The position numbers were made by a program, and so were the translations under genes. From Zingiber officinale (lineage: Eukaryota; Streptophyta; Magnoliopsida; Zingiberales; Zingiberaceae): a stretch of 64,000 nucleotides of DNA. The stretch spans positions 37,806,063 through 37,870,062 of the forward strand of contig NC_056002.1 of NCBI RefSeq assembly GCF_018446385.1, read 5' to 3'. The notes under the pieces were generated by a model. That model was not told the DNA's origin. It searched no databases and saw only the letters and a list, made by a program, of their open reading frames with translations. Position 1 is the first letter of the stretch; each line of letters begins with the position of its first letter. This document shows positions 44,691 to 56,368 of this stretch, in pieces.

Positions 44691-45648
44691 CTATGCTGTG
44701 CATCGATCTAGGAAGGGGAAGAGGGAGATGAGGCTGAGAGAGATAGCCGGATGGCCTGCGGCAAGGAGGAAAGTGGTGGATATACGGTGGATGGCGCGAT
44801 ATAGGTTTAGGTTTGGAGGGAAGAGTGAAGTGTTGCAAATTTTGGCTAAGTATTGGTGGGAAAATTAAGTTATTTTATTTTATCATAGACACCGGGTTTT
44901 AAAAACCACTGTTAAAATTAGTGTCTATTAACGAAAAAAGGCACTCATAGATATCGGCTTAAAAAATTGATGTCTATGAGCGAAAATCTGTGCTTATAGA
45001 CACCGGTTTTTGGAAAAATCGGTGAAAAATACTCAAAGACATCGATTTTTGCATAAAACCACTGTTGTTCCACCGATGTCTATGAGAGTTTTTCTTATAG
45101 TGGTCGTCGCCCCTCCTTGCTAGGGACGACGCCTCTCCTTGCTAGGGCCGACGCCCCTCCTTGCTAGAGCTGATGCTCCTCCTTGCTGGGATCTCTTGGT
45201 GGGCGGCGGATTGGAGAAGAGGAAGAAGAGGAGAAGGAAGAAGATTAGAAGGCACCCCATCCTAGTGCTTCCTTGGTGGCCGGCGGTTTGGAAACAAAGA
45301 AGAGAAGAAGGGTGGTTGTTGTCTTGGGAGATTGTCACCCACACGACGTCCAAGAAGAGGAGAGGAATACGACAGAAGATCAAGAGGTATTTAGCTACAA
45401 AGGAAAGGTACAACTAGTTCTTTAATTCTGGTGCATAATTAGTTTAGTTTTCTTTGTATCGATTTTGAATACCAACACAAGAGGCCAGCGATCTTGTACT
45501 TCAATCAAGGTGTGCTTTGATCCATCAAGAACTTGCTTGATTGATCAAACATATGTCTGATCGAACATACGGGTTGCTAGGAAAAGTTCTGTACTTGTAC
45601 AATTTTTGTATAGAGAAATTTAAATAGAACAAAATTCCAGCGCTTTCA

Positions 45649-47730
45649 ACCACCACCTACGGTACCTCAGTCACTCCTACCTATGTTTTGCATGTGGTGC
45701 CACCAGCAGTACCTACTCCGGCTTATACAGCAGCACCAGGATACCTTCCCCGACCTATCCAGCGGTACCACTTGTAGTACCAACTCCAGTGGTTCCACAA
45801 GTTCCCGCGGCGATCTCTACTCACCCTACTGATATTATTGTGGCACGAGCTCGGATCCCAGCTTTGGCAGAGTCGGTGAAAAGCCGATTCACACTATTCC
45901 ACGGAGAGACCAATCCGAGCGTGGCTCAGTCTTGGATAGAGACCTTGGAGCGGACTTTCTTCTATATGGCTTGCTCCGAGTGGGAGAAGGCAAAGCTGAC
46001 TGCTTACCATTTATGGGATGAGGCCGATATCTGGTGGGACACGCAATGCTTGATCATAGGTGAGTAGCACATCACCTAGGCGAGATTTAGAGAGGCTTTT
46101 GAGAGCAAGTATTTTCCACGATCATATCAGATGACACGTTGTCAGGATTTTCTAAGTCTTCTGTAAAACAATTGCACAGTGATAGAATATAATACTATAT
46201 TTAATCGGTTAGCCAGATTTTTTCCAGAGTTAGTTGTTGAGGGCAGATCACGTATGCTTCAGTTTGCCCAGGGACTGGATGGACATTTGCAAGTAAAGAT
46301 TACAAGTTTTAGTAATTCATCTTACATAGAGGCATTAGATAGAGCACTTATGATTGAGTCGGCTCAGCAGAGAGCGTATCCGGACAAGAAAAGAAAGCAG
46401 ACAGATCGGGCTTCAGGACAGACCCAGCAGCCATAGGCTACTAGATCACAGCAGAGTGGTCACAGTCAAGCGGGTTAGGATACTTCTGTGGCATCTGGTC
46501 GGTCTCAGAAGTCAGGGCGATCTTCATCAGGACATTTTTGGCCTCCTTAGCAGAACCGAAAATAACCCACCAACGACATTTACTACACCCGATGTGGGTC
46601 TAGAGATCACATCACATCACATCAGCCTACTCCCCGGGACAATTAGTTTGCTATTATTGCAAACTATCTGGGCACTTAAGTTGAGATTGTTCGTTGAAGG
46701 GTTAGCATGTGGCTTCTGGAGTCTCTATTCAGGGAGGACACTATAGTCAGATAGGGACTCAGCGAGGGGGACAGAAAGCGAAATTTTTGCATCGTCAGTA
46801 GAGGACAACTCCCCCTGCAATAGCTACATTCCAGTGCTTTTACGGTATCACAGAGTCCTGTCTTGGGGGCTCAGTATCTGACGCAGGAGCAGTATCAGCT
46901 GCAGCCCCAACCACTGGTTTAGTACCAATTGCAGCCTCAACCCCTAGTGTAGTACCAGCCGCAGCCACAACCATAGGTTCAGTATCAGTCACAACCCTCC
47001 TATCCATCTCTGGTTCAGTATCCGGCACCACCTCAGTGGCAGGCTCAGGCTCAGGCGCAGCAGCCTCTGGCAGGGCTACCACCTCCACTCCCGCCAGAGA
47101 CTGGACGAATTCACGCGATAACCAGAGAGGATGCATAGTGGGCCGACGGATTCGTTTTTCATGGTACGGTTTTACTTTATGCATTTTCCACTGATATGCT
47201 TATTGATACTGGTAGTTCGTATTCTTTATTTATCAAGCATTTATGAGGGAGATTGATAGACTACCCATCCTTAGACCGCAGTGACTGACCGTTGCCCTAC
47301 CGTCTGGTGATACATTGGACGTCACTCAGGAGGTCAGATGATTCCCATTGGACTTCGACAAAAATATACTCACTAATTTATTAGTACTGGAAATGGTCAA
47401 GTTCGACATTATCCTCGCCATGGATTGGCTGTTAGCATATCATGCCACAGTTGACTGCCAGACTAGGGTGGTCACATTTCAACCTCCGAACCAACCCTCG
47501 TGGGATTTCACTGGCATCAAGGATGATGGTATATCGACCATTTCTGCGATTCAGGCTCAAAAACTGCTATCACATGGCTGTCAGGGATTTCTATTATCGT
47601 TAATTAATGCTGACGACAGCAGCAGTTCTCAGCTCTCAGACGTTACAGTGGTCCAAGAGTATCCGGATGTATTTCCAGATGGGTTACTATGCTTGCCTCC
47701 CCGAAGGCAAGTGGAGTTTTCTATTGAACT
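45649..47730 (+). pseudogene. gag-pol: chromovirus gag-pol continuation (Gag core, protease, start of RT)
   Basis: After the B1 LTR the frame resumes with FTLFHGE, WIETLERTF and AYHLWDEADIWW, the Ty3/gypsy retrotransposon Gag core (45850-46060). A zinc knuckle follows near 46650 (CYYCKLSGHLS-stop-DC). The aspartic protease signature LIDTGSS is at about 47199-47219, then DWLLAYHATVDC, and the first RT-side words EYPDVFPD and LPPRRQVEFSIEL end at 47730. Stops at about 46065, 46165, 46433 and in the knuckle, plus frame changes, make it a pseudogene. Confidence 0.82.
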
Positions 47731-49408
47731 TGTTGGGATGTATACTATAAGCCTAGCTTTTGTATGAACATCTATTTTGAAATAATTTTGAAATGAGAAT
47801 CACTTTGGTCAAATGTTTGTATTTTATATTTATATATATGTCAATGCAGTTGTCCATTTAATTTATATTGTAGAAAACATGGTGTGTGGTGCCACACAAA
47901 ATATTATGTTATCGGTTCCTTATAAATTATAAATAGTAGCTCACAACCAAGATGGATTGGGACAAACCATTGGAACGATTGTAGTGTAATTTGGTATTAG
48001 TCTGTCTTGACTATAAAATTACACTATTACATTATGTGTATATTGAGCAGGACCGTTTGAGGTTGTTCGATTTGTACTGACTATATAAAAGAACATAACC
48101 TCTGTTATTATGGATGTGCATCCTCTTAATCCCTATATAATAACAAGCACGTATACTTAGTATTTATTTCTTTAACTTATCAAAGGGTGAGATTTATTCG
48201 TTAAATCAATAGGCCCGGTGAGTTGGGAAATAATACTGTTTATATGGTGTGTTATTGATTATAGAAGGAATCTGTGTCCTAATTATTTAGGTTGATGATG
48301 CCGCCTTGAGGAGCTCATAAGGATTATCATGTAAACCCTGCAGGTGGACTTAGTTCGACATGATAATAAAGTTGAGTGGTACTACTCTTGGAATCAGATG
48401 TTAATTAATTGGGTTGTCCGTAACTCAATTAATTAACGGACATACGATATCTTAAACACATGGAGATTAACACACTCATGATAAAAAGGAGTCTATATTG
48501 TAATATGGGATTGATGCGGTAGTTCAATAATAACCCTTTAGTGGTATGAGTTATTAGTGATGGACTTGAGTTGGGTGTTCGGGCCAACACAGGAAGTCGA
48601 AGCCCATCAGGAGGCCTAAACCAATTCCTCCTCTAGGCCCCCTATTGTTGCCTCTATATAAAGCCTCGCATCCATCCATCTACAACATGGTTTGGTTTGG
48701 TTTTTCTCTACCTTCCTAGGGTCGGTGGCAAGGGCTATAAGAAGGAGTAAGTGGTGCCCCCAAAAACCTAATTTTCCACAATTCTCTTCTCATCCTTGTG
48801 GCCGACACCCCTTTTTCCCTTGCTAGGGTCGGTACCCCTCCCCTCCTCCTTGCCTAGGGTTGGCGCCCCTCCTCATTGCCAAGGGCCGGCACCCCTCCTC
48901 CTTGCTAGGGCCGGTGCCTCTCCTTGCTAGGGCCGACACCCCTCCTTGCTAGGATCTCTTGGTGGGTGGCGGATTGGAGAAGAGGAAGAAGAGGAGAAGG
49001 AAGAAGATTAGAAGCTGCCCCATCCTAGTGCTTCCTTGGTGGCTGATAGTTTGGATCCAAAGAGTAGAAGGGTGGTTGTCATCTTGGTAGATTGTCGCCC
49101 ACACGACGTCCAAGAAGAGGAGAGGAATACAACAGAAGATCAAGAGGTCTTTAGCTACAAAGGAAAGATATAACTAGTTCTTTAATTTTGCTGCGTAATT
49201 AGTTTAGTTTTCTTTGTATTGATTTTGAATACCAACACAAGAGGCTAGCGATCTTGTACTTTGATCAAGGTGTGCTTTGATCCGTCAAGAACTTTCTTGA
49301 TTGATCAAACACATGTTTGATCGAACATGCGGGTTGTTAAGAAAAGTTCTGTACTTGTATAGTTTTTGTACAGAGAAATTTAAACAGAATGGAATTCCAG
49401 CGCCTTCA
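47731..49408 (+). repeat. 5' LTR of E1 (Copia family B1, 1678 bp)
   Basis: It starts TGTTGGGATGTATAC and ends CCAGCGCCTTCA. A GC-rich tandem array of TTGCTAGGG/CGGCGCCCCTCC words is at about 48815-48955. Confidence 0.88.
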
Positions 49409-49410
49409 AG

Positions 49411-49422
49411 TGGTATCAGAGC
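49411..49422 (+). promoter_or_regulatory. primer-binding site of E1
   Basis: TGGTATCAGAGC starts two bases after the LTR; initiator tRNA-Met type. Confidence 0.88.
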
Positions 49423-50520
49423 ATGTTTTCTGGTTTTGTGTGATTGGTTTTCAGTTAAATTATGCACTGCTCATATATAAGTTTAGGCCGGATAATAGTA
49501 GGATGTGCAAGAAAGATTAACTCTGTGGTTGCAGGTGTCCTAAATCCAACTATTATGACTCTGTGTGTTTGTGTATGATTTGAACTCTCGGGCATGTCGA
49601 GGTTGTGATGTGTGTGCATGATTGTAATAATTAAATACGTCCGGTTGTCATATTATTTTTTTCATTCTGTTCGATCTAGATTACATGTAAATTCCTTTGT
49701 GGAATATAGGATCGATGGATGTAAATTTTATTTCTTTTTGTGGCGGCTTGTATCCTTTCTATGCATGGTGCTATTTTGAGGATCGGAGGCGCGACGAAGA
49801 AGGAAGCGAGATAGACGCGACAACTTAATCCATTGGCGGCATATAGGAGGACAACGATGGATGAGGCCATAATAGTTGAAAATTTTATTTTCATATTTAT
49901 TACATTTATATGCTGTTTGTGTGTGCTGTGATGATGGTTTTATGTGCTGTGATGTGTGTACATGTTAAAATTCCTTGATTTAAATAACTAAGTAGGAGAG
50001 AGATTATTTAAATAAATTTCACGGTCTCCATTACTGGTTTGTAAGTGATGCATTCAAACTTGTGCGTTGGCTTTAAGTGCCTTCCTCCATATCGGATGAG
50101 TTTGTTTGCGGATCACTAGATCAAACTTCTTCTATGGATGACTATGGGAAATTAATTAGGTATGTGTGATCTTCTGCATCAGAAGGGGCATAATCCTAAT
50201 TAATGGACTATGTATCAAGTAATGGTATATACTTAGGCGCATTTAATAGTATCCTCCCCATCGGAGTCACTGCTATTATTTGTGTGACCAAAGATGAACC
50301 AACTATTAATTTTATTCGTCATAAAGTTAGGTTGACAAAATAATAAAATTAATGGATAAAACCTCCTCTTACAAATGTTTGAATTAGTATACGTTCACAC
50401 TATCGTGGCATACGAAATTCACGGTGTTTTGAGGCGTTGGTGAATTTAAATTATATTGTTTGAGGAATCAATATTATTTTAAATTCTAAAGTTTTGATCA
50501 AATATTTTGTGATTCTCAGG

Positions 50521-50969
50521 ATTTCAAAATAGCCTTCAATCCTCTTGCTGTTATTTTAAAAGAAAACAAACTTACTGGTCCAAATTATATTGATTGGAAA
50601 CGGAACTTGGACATTGTCTTAACTGCTGAAGAATACAAGTTCATACTTCTTGAGGTATGTCCTAGCGTGCCTGATAAGGATTCTAGTGAAGAGGAGATAG
50701 AGAGACATAGGAAATGAGTCAAGGCAGATAAGATGACGCGGTGTTACATTTTAGCTTCTATGTCAAATGTGCTGCAACATCGGCATCAGGCCCTACCCAC
50801 TGCCTATGAAATGATGCTCAATCTCAAGGAACTCTTCGGACACCAGAATCAGGCTGCCAGGCAAGAGGCCATGAGAAACTTAATGATGACCACCATGACT
50901 GAGAGGACACCCGTAAGGGATCAGATCCTCTAGATGATGGCTCATTTGAATGAGATGGAAGTGAGGCTA
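50521..50969 (+). pseudogene. gag: E1 Copia gag, N-terminal fragment
   Basis: The frame encodes NPLAVILKENKLTG, a W-containing core and KADKMTRCYILASMSNVLQ, typical of Copia UBN2-type Gag. Stops replace codons near 50717 and 50932. It breaks off at a 7-bp match (GAGGCTA) with the LTR. Confidence 0.75.
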
Positions 50970-51129
50970 CGATCTTGTGCTTCGATCAAGGTGTGTTTTG
51001 ATCAATCAAGAACTTGCTTGATTGATCAAACACATGTTGGATCAAGCAAATGGTTTGCTAGGAATAGTTTTATCCTTGTACAAATTTTTGTACAAGGGAT
51101 TTACACAGAACGGAATTCCAACGCCAACA
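50970..51129 (+). repeat. 3'-terminal fragment of a second B1-type Copia LTR
   Basis: It matches the last ~160 bp of the B1 LTR (CGATCTTGTGCTTCGATC through ACGCCAACA). A primer site TTGGTATCAGAAC follows at 51131, so it is the remnant 5' LTR of element E2. Confidence 0.8.
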
Positions 51130-53404
51130 ATTGGTATCAGAACAAAGTTTCTGCCTCTGTGTGTTTGGTTTTCGATTAAATTATGCACTAATCATATATA
51201 ATTTAGGCAGAATAATAGTAGGATATGCAAAATAGATTAACTCTGTGGTTGCAGGCATCCTAGTTCCAACTATTATGGCCTATTGTGTTTGTATGTGATT
51301 TGAACCCTCGAGCATGTCGAGGGTATTTTGTGTGTGCATGATTGTAATTATTAAATACAGCCAGAGCTGTATTAGTTTATTTTACATTTTATTCGATCTA
51401 GATTGCATGTACATTCCTTCGTGGAATATAGGATCGATAAATGTAAAATTTTATTTTGTTGCGGCTCGTCTCCTTGCTATGCATGGTGCTACCTTGAGGA
51501 CCAGAGGCGCGACGGAAGATGAAGCAAGAAGGACGCAACAACATAAACTCTAGGGCCGACGGCTAGGGTTGGCGGCGGCTAGGGTTAGCGACATACGGAG
51601 GATAGCTATGGATGAGGCCATAATAGTTGGAAAATTATTTTTTCATATTTATTTCCTTTATGTGCTGTGATGTGTATGCTTTTATGTGATGTGTGTGCTG
51701 TTATGTGCGTGCATGATTAAAATTCCTCGTTTAAATAACTAAGTGGGAGAGAGTTTATTTATTTAAATTCCGCGGTCTCCATTACTAGTTTGTAAGTGAT
51801 GCATTCAAACTTGCGCGTTGGCTTTAAGTGCCTTCCTCCACATCGGATAAGTTTGTTTGCGGATCACTAGATCAAACTTCCTCTATGGATGATTATAGGA
51901 AATTATTTAGGTTTGTTTGATCTTCTCCATCTAAAGGGACACAATCCTAATTAATGGACTAAGTATCAAGTAATGGTATACACTTAGGCGCATTTAATAT
52001 TATCCTCCCCATCGAAGTCACTACTATTATTTTGTGTGACCAAAGACAAACCAACTATTAATTTTATTTGTCATAAAGTTAGGTTGACAAGATAATAAAA
52101 TTAATGGGTAAAACCTCCTCTTACAAATGTTTGAATTAGTATACGTCCACACTATCATGACATACTAAATTCACGGTATTTTGAGGTGTTGGTAAATTTA
52201 AAATTATATTGTTTGAGAAATCAATATTATTTTAAATTCTAAAGTTTTGACCAAATATTTTATTTTGTGATTCTCAGGATTTCAAAATGACTTTCAATCC
52301 TCTTGCTGTTATTTTAAAAGAAAACAAACTTACTGGTCCCAATTATATTGATTGGAAATGAAACTTGGACATTGTCTTAACTGCTAAAGGATACAAGTTC
52401 ATACTTTTTGAGTTTGTCCTAATGTGCCTGATAGCAATTCTAGTGAAGAGGAGATTGACAGGCATAGGAAATGGGTCAAGGCAGATAAGATAACGCGGTG
52501 TTACATTTTGGCTTCTATGTCAAATGTGCTGCAACATCAGCATCAGGTCATGCCTATTGCCTATGACATAATGTACAATCTCAAAGAACTCTTTGGACAC
52601 TAGAATCGGGTTGCCAGGCAGGAGGCCATGAAAAACTTAATAATGACCACCATGACTGAGGGGACACCTGTGAGGGATCATATCCTCAAGATGATGGCTC
52701 ATTTGACGAACTGTTCTCGCAGAAACGAGAACAATAAAGGTATATCTTATTCATTAGTCATCGAAATATGTTTAGCGGTGTTATCTACCAGTACTTGGTG
52801 TGTAGATACGGGATCCACTGATCATGTCTATAATTCCTTGCAGGGGTTCCAGGAAACTCGACGACTACATGAAGGGGAGATCACCGTCTACATGGGCAAT
52901 GCTATGAAAGTGGCGGCTGTTGCAGTGGGAAATGTTTATTTATCTTTTGATAGGAATAGAACATTGATTTTGAGAAATTGTCTTTATGTACCATATTTTA
53001 GAAAGAACTTGATTTCAGTTTCTAAATTATTTATGGATGGATATTCTATTTCTTTTGATGACAAAGTAGTTGTCAAAGAAAATAGGGTGGTTATATGTTC
53101 TGGTACGTTGGTTTGTAATTTGTACACTCTTAATCCAATAACTCCCACGATGCAACAAATGGAAATTAATAACACATCTTCTAATTCTAATAAGAGAAAG
53201 CATCCTTCGGAAATGAACCAAACATATCTTTGGCATCTAAGGCTAGGTCATATTAACTTAATTAGGATTCAAAGGTTAATAGTCGATGAACCTTTGGGTT
53301 CATTGGTGGTGGAAAACTTTCCAACCTGCGAGTCTTGCTTGGAAGGAAAAATGACCAAGAGGCCTTTTAAGGCATAGGGGTATAGACCCAAAGAAGTGTT
53401 GGAA
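51130..53404 (+). mobile_element. Copia element E2, internal region fragment
   Basis: The leader and gag region closely repeats that of E1 (49409-50969), then continues into protease and the integrase zinc domain. It stops abruptly at about 53404 against the minus-strand chromovirus. Confidence 0.8.
52288..53376 (+). pseudogene. gag-pol: E2 Copia gag-protease-integrase N-terminus
   Basis: The gag start (NPLAVILKENKLTG) has a stop soon after (near 52359) and other lesions. At about 52705 the frame passes straight from mid-Gag to the protease, so the zinc knuckle is deleted. The protease signature VDTGSTDHV is at about 52800. LRNCLYVPYFRKNLISVSKL and the HHCC integrase zinc domain (HLRLGH ... 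CESCLEGK) follow. It ends at KRPFKA with a stop where the family continues. Confidence 0.82.
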
Positions 53405-54640
53405 GCTGGTAATCGCCTCTATCTTTTGTGGGTCCATGGATATGCCACTGCTGGAAACAATGTCCCAAAAAACCCACAGAAGATAACCAAAACACACATT
53501 TGCTGAACTTCGCATAGAGATGTTCTCGCTGAAGCGTCTCCAAAACTATACGAAGATGTTGTCCATGTTCCTCTTTGGATCAAGAATATATCAAAATATC
53601 ATCGATGAATACAATGATAAATTGATCCAGGAACTCGAGGAATATCCTATTCATCAGATCCATGAAAATCGCTGGAGCATTGGTAAGTCCAAATGGCATT
53701 ACCAAAAACACATAATAACCATATCGAGTACGAAATGTTGTCTTCTGTATAACTGAATATCTCACACTGAGCTGATGATAGCCAGAGCGTAAGTCAATTT
53801 TTGAATATACACAAGTATCCTTGAGTTGGTCAAATAGATCCTCTATACACGGTAGGGGATATTTGTTCTTAATAGTTACTGCATTCAATTGCCGATAGTC
53901 AATACATAACCTCATTGATCCATCCTTCTTCTTCACAAAGAGTACTGGGGCTCCCTATAAATAAACACTGGGACGAATAAACCCCTATCCAGTAGCTCTT
54001 GTAACTGCACCTTCAGCTCCTCTAATTCTTTAGGTGCCATGAGATATGGAGCCTTTGATACTGGTGCTGCCCCCAGAATCAACTCAATCGTGAACTCCAC
54101 TTGCCTTCTTGGGGGCAAGCCAAGTAATTCATCTTGAAATACATCAAGGTATTCTCGAACTATCGGAATGTCCAAAGGCTGTGAAGTATGATCCTGATCA
54201 ACCTTAATCATAGATAACAAATACCCCTAACAACCTTGGAACAATAATCTTTGAGCTTGCAGTGCTGAGATAATAGAAATCCCATCATCCTTGTTACCCA
54301 TAAATACCTAAGATGGTTGACCCGGAGGTCTAAATGTAACTACTCTCGCGCTGCAGTTGACAGTGGCATAATACTTAGCCAACCAATCCATACCCAAAAT
54401 AATGTCAAATGCCAGTATATCCAAAACCTGTAAGTCCACCATAAGTGTTTGACTCTCGAATTCCAATGAGAATTCTTTAATCTCCTAACTGATGTTTAGT
54501 ATCTCTCCCGAGGGTAAAGATATCGCTAATCCATGCATCCGATGAACCGACAATCTACAAATCTTACCCAAAAATACCCAAAAAATGAAAGAATGGGAAC
54601 TACCATTATCTATCAATAATTCAGCAGCAAATGAATAAAC
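53405..54640 (-). pseudogene. pol: chromovirus protease and reverse transcriptase
   Basis: The protease motif near 54610-54630 reads LIDNGSS instead of the usual DTG. Downstream are DWLAKYYATV, EYLDVFQDEL, LPPRRQVEF, then RT blocks [43 protein letters not shown] and the catalytic FIDDIL (about 53600), ending in a DPQKIEAI block at about 53410-53450. Stops and frame shifts occur near 53940, 54225 and 54310. Truncation removes everything after RT. Confidence 0.82.
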
Positions 54641-55059
54641 AGTAATCATACCCCGAAAGACCGATCCCTCGGCCCGCTGTGCCTCCTCACGTGTAACAAC
54701 ATAAACTCATCCTACCTCTGGGCACGATGGCGGTACTCCAGTACTGGTCTGAAACTGTGCTGGTGAAGCAGTAGGAAACTGTTGAGGTTGAATCACCGGA
54801 CAAGAACTAGGTGGCATTGTAAAATTTTGTTGTGCCGGATATATCTGATGCAAAGAAACAGCGGTGGAATACTGCATAGTAACTGGTACTACCGAGTGTT
54901 CCTGACTCTAGATGTGATATACCTGTGCCTGAGGAGGTAGTATACGCTGATGATGTGAAGCACTCTATGTCCTCTATGATCCTTTCGACTGTCAAATCTG
55001 AGTAGTATGACTTCCCTATGCAGTACTCTTGGCCGCCTCCATCTGTGCCTTTAGTGTGC

Positions 55060-55990
55060 AATCATGACTCATATGACCCGGAAGCTTACAGTAATAGCAT
55101 ACATCTTGGCCCAATGGACAATTTGGTTTAGTGTGACCATCAACACCACACCTATAACATCTAAGTCCAGTAGAAAGATCTTTCAGAGGGGGCCTAGAAG
55201 AACCAGCTGATAATCGTCTTGTCTTAGGTACCCGATAAGACTCCCTCGAAGTAGCCTGGGATCCATGCCATTTATTTTTCCTTTTCTTGCCATGGTTTTG
55301 TTGCTTCTGATTTGAAGTTGTACCTTGAGCCTTTTGTTTATATTTTTCCCATTCCTGGGAGACCTGCTGCTATGTCATCTCAATAACTAAAACTCGATCT
55401 AATGCCTCCCGGTAAGTGCTAGGAGTAAAACCTAACATCTTGACACAGATATAAGCTGTAAGGCCCAAGGTGAATTGATCTAACCGATCGTTGTCCTGCG
55501 CAACAAGATGAGGGCAATACTCCACTAATCAATTAAATTTTGTATCGTACTCCATCAATGATCAATCACCCTGCTTAAGATTTAAGAACTCCTGTCGACG
55601 GGCCATACAAAAAGGAGCCAAAAAATACTATCTCTCAAATGCTCCTCTGAATAATGTCCAGGTGATACTCTGATCCCCAAAAAGTGCTTTCTGCATCTTC
55701 CACCAAGTAACCGCCTGGTCTTGCAAGTGATACGTAGATAATTCGACCTTTTCTTCCTCGGTGCATGACATATACTCAAAAGCATCCTCCATATTTCCTA
55801 ACCAAGAACGAGCAACACTAGGGTCAGGAACTCCATGGAACAAAGTAAATTGGTCCTTTACCGACCGAGCCAATAGTGGAATACGAGCTCTATCTCTCAC
55901 CCAAGGAGTAGCAGCAGGAGAAGAGACTACTGATGGTAATATAGGAGGAATCTGAATACCCTGATCTCTCATGGGAGTCTGATGGGTCTG
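55060..55990 (-). pseudogene. gag: chromovirus gag with two zinc knuckles
   Basis: The Gag core (FTLFHGVPDPSVARSWL, MEDAF, YHLQDQAVTWW) lies at 55628-55972. Downstream are two CCHC knuckles at about 55070-55160 (CYRCGVDGHTKPNC and CYYCKLPGHMSHDC). Several in-frame stops lie between. Confidence 0.8.
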
Positions 55991-56368
55991 ACTATGGCTA
56001 CCAATCTCAATATTTGTAGGATCCTAAGAAGAATCCACCTCCTGATCAACCTGCTCAGGTCCCGCTGACTCGATAGGTTGTTTTTGTGGTCACCCTGGAC
56101 CACGTCGGTAACTAGGGGTTATCTCTCCACGCTTCATACTTGATACCAATGACAATATAAGACTACAAGAGTGTAATACAATAGTGAAGTAACTTACATC
56201 CTATAGTTTGGAGATATCCTGCCGTTGTCTGGTCCAACAATTTAAAAAATCACAATGAGAACATAAAATATGAAATTCTAAATCACAGAAAAATAAACCT
56301 CGTAAACCTCATAAAACCTCATAAAACCCTTAAACCTCATAAAACCTTAGCTCTGATACTAAATAAAT

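Larger units (their letters stand above)
40523..45102. mobile_element. CACTA (En/Spm) element carrying two host gene fragments
   Basis: The left end CACTACAAGAAAAACCC and right end TTTTTCTTATAGTG are inverted repeats with CACTA termini. Flanking triplets GCC and GTC fit a 3-bp duplication with one change. Subterminal regions contain many TAGACATCGG/TAGACACCGG words in both orientations, typical of CACTA elements. No transposase is seen. The interior holds a kinesin-14 fragment and an amino-acid-transporter fragment, so it is a non-autonomous, gene-capturing element. Confidence 0.88.
32556..45648 (+). mobile_element. Copia family B1 solo LTR, split by three later insertions
   Basis: It starts TATTGGGATATATACTA (ancestrally TGTTGGG) and ends CCAGCGCTTTCA, between perfect ACCAC duplications at 32551-32555 and 45649-45653. 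Taking out the nested B2 LTR, element C and the CACTA element leaves about 1773 bp. That agrees with the 1678-bp B1 LTR at 47731-49408. It carries a GC-rich tandem array of CCTTGCTAGGG-GCGCCCCTCC-type units at 40370-40522 and 45103-45180. Confidence 0.88.
26770..47730 (+). mobile_element. plus-strand chromovirus (Ty3/gypsy, Del/Tekay-like), 3'-truncated
   Basis: A 5' LTR, a tRNA-iMet-type primer site, gag, protease and the first residues of reverse transcriptase are present, interrupted by a 13-kb insertion at 32556-45648. The element stops at 47730 where a Copia LTR begins. Its remaining pol and 3' LTR are not seen further on. Several in-frame stops show it is dead. Confidence 0.8.
47731..50969 (+). 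mobile_element. Copia element E1, 5' LTR and partial gag
   Basis: The B1 LTR (47731-49408), primer site and an untranslated leader are followed by the first ~450 bp of gag. The element then stops at 50963-50969, where sequence jumps to the tail of another B1-type LTR. No 3' LTR or partner duplication is present. Confidence 0.8.
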
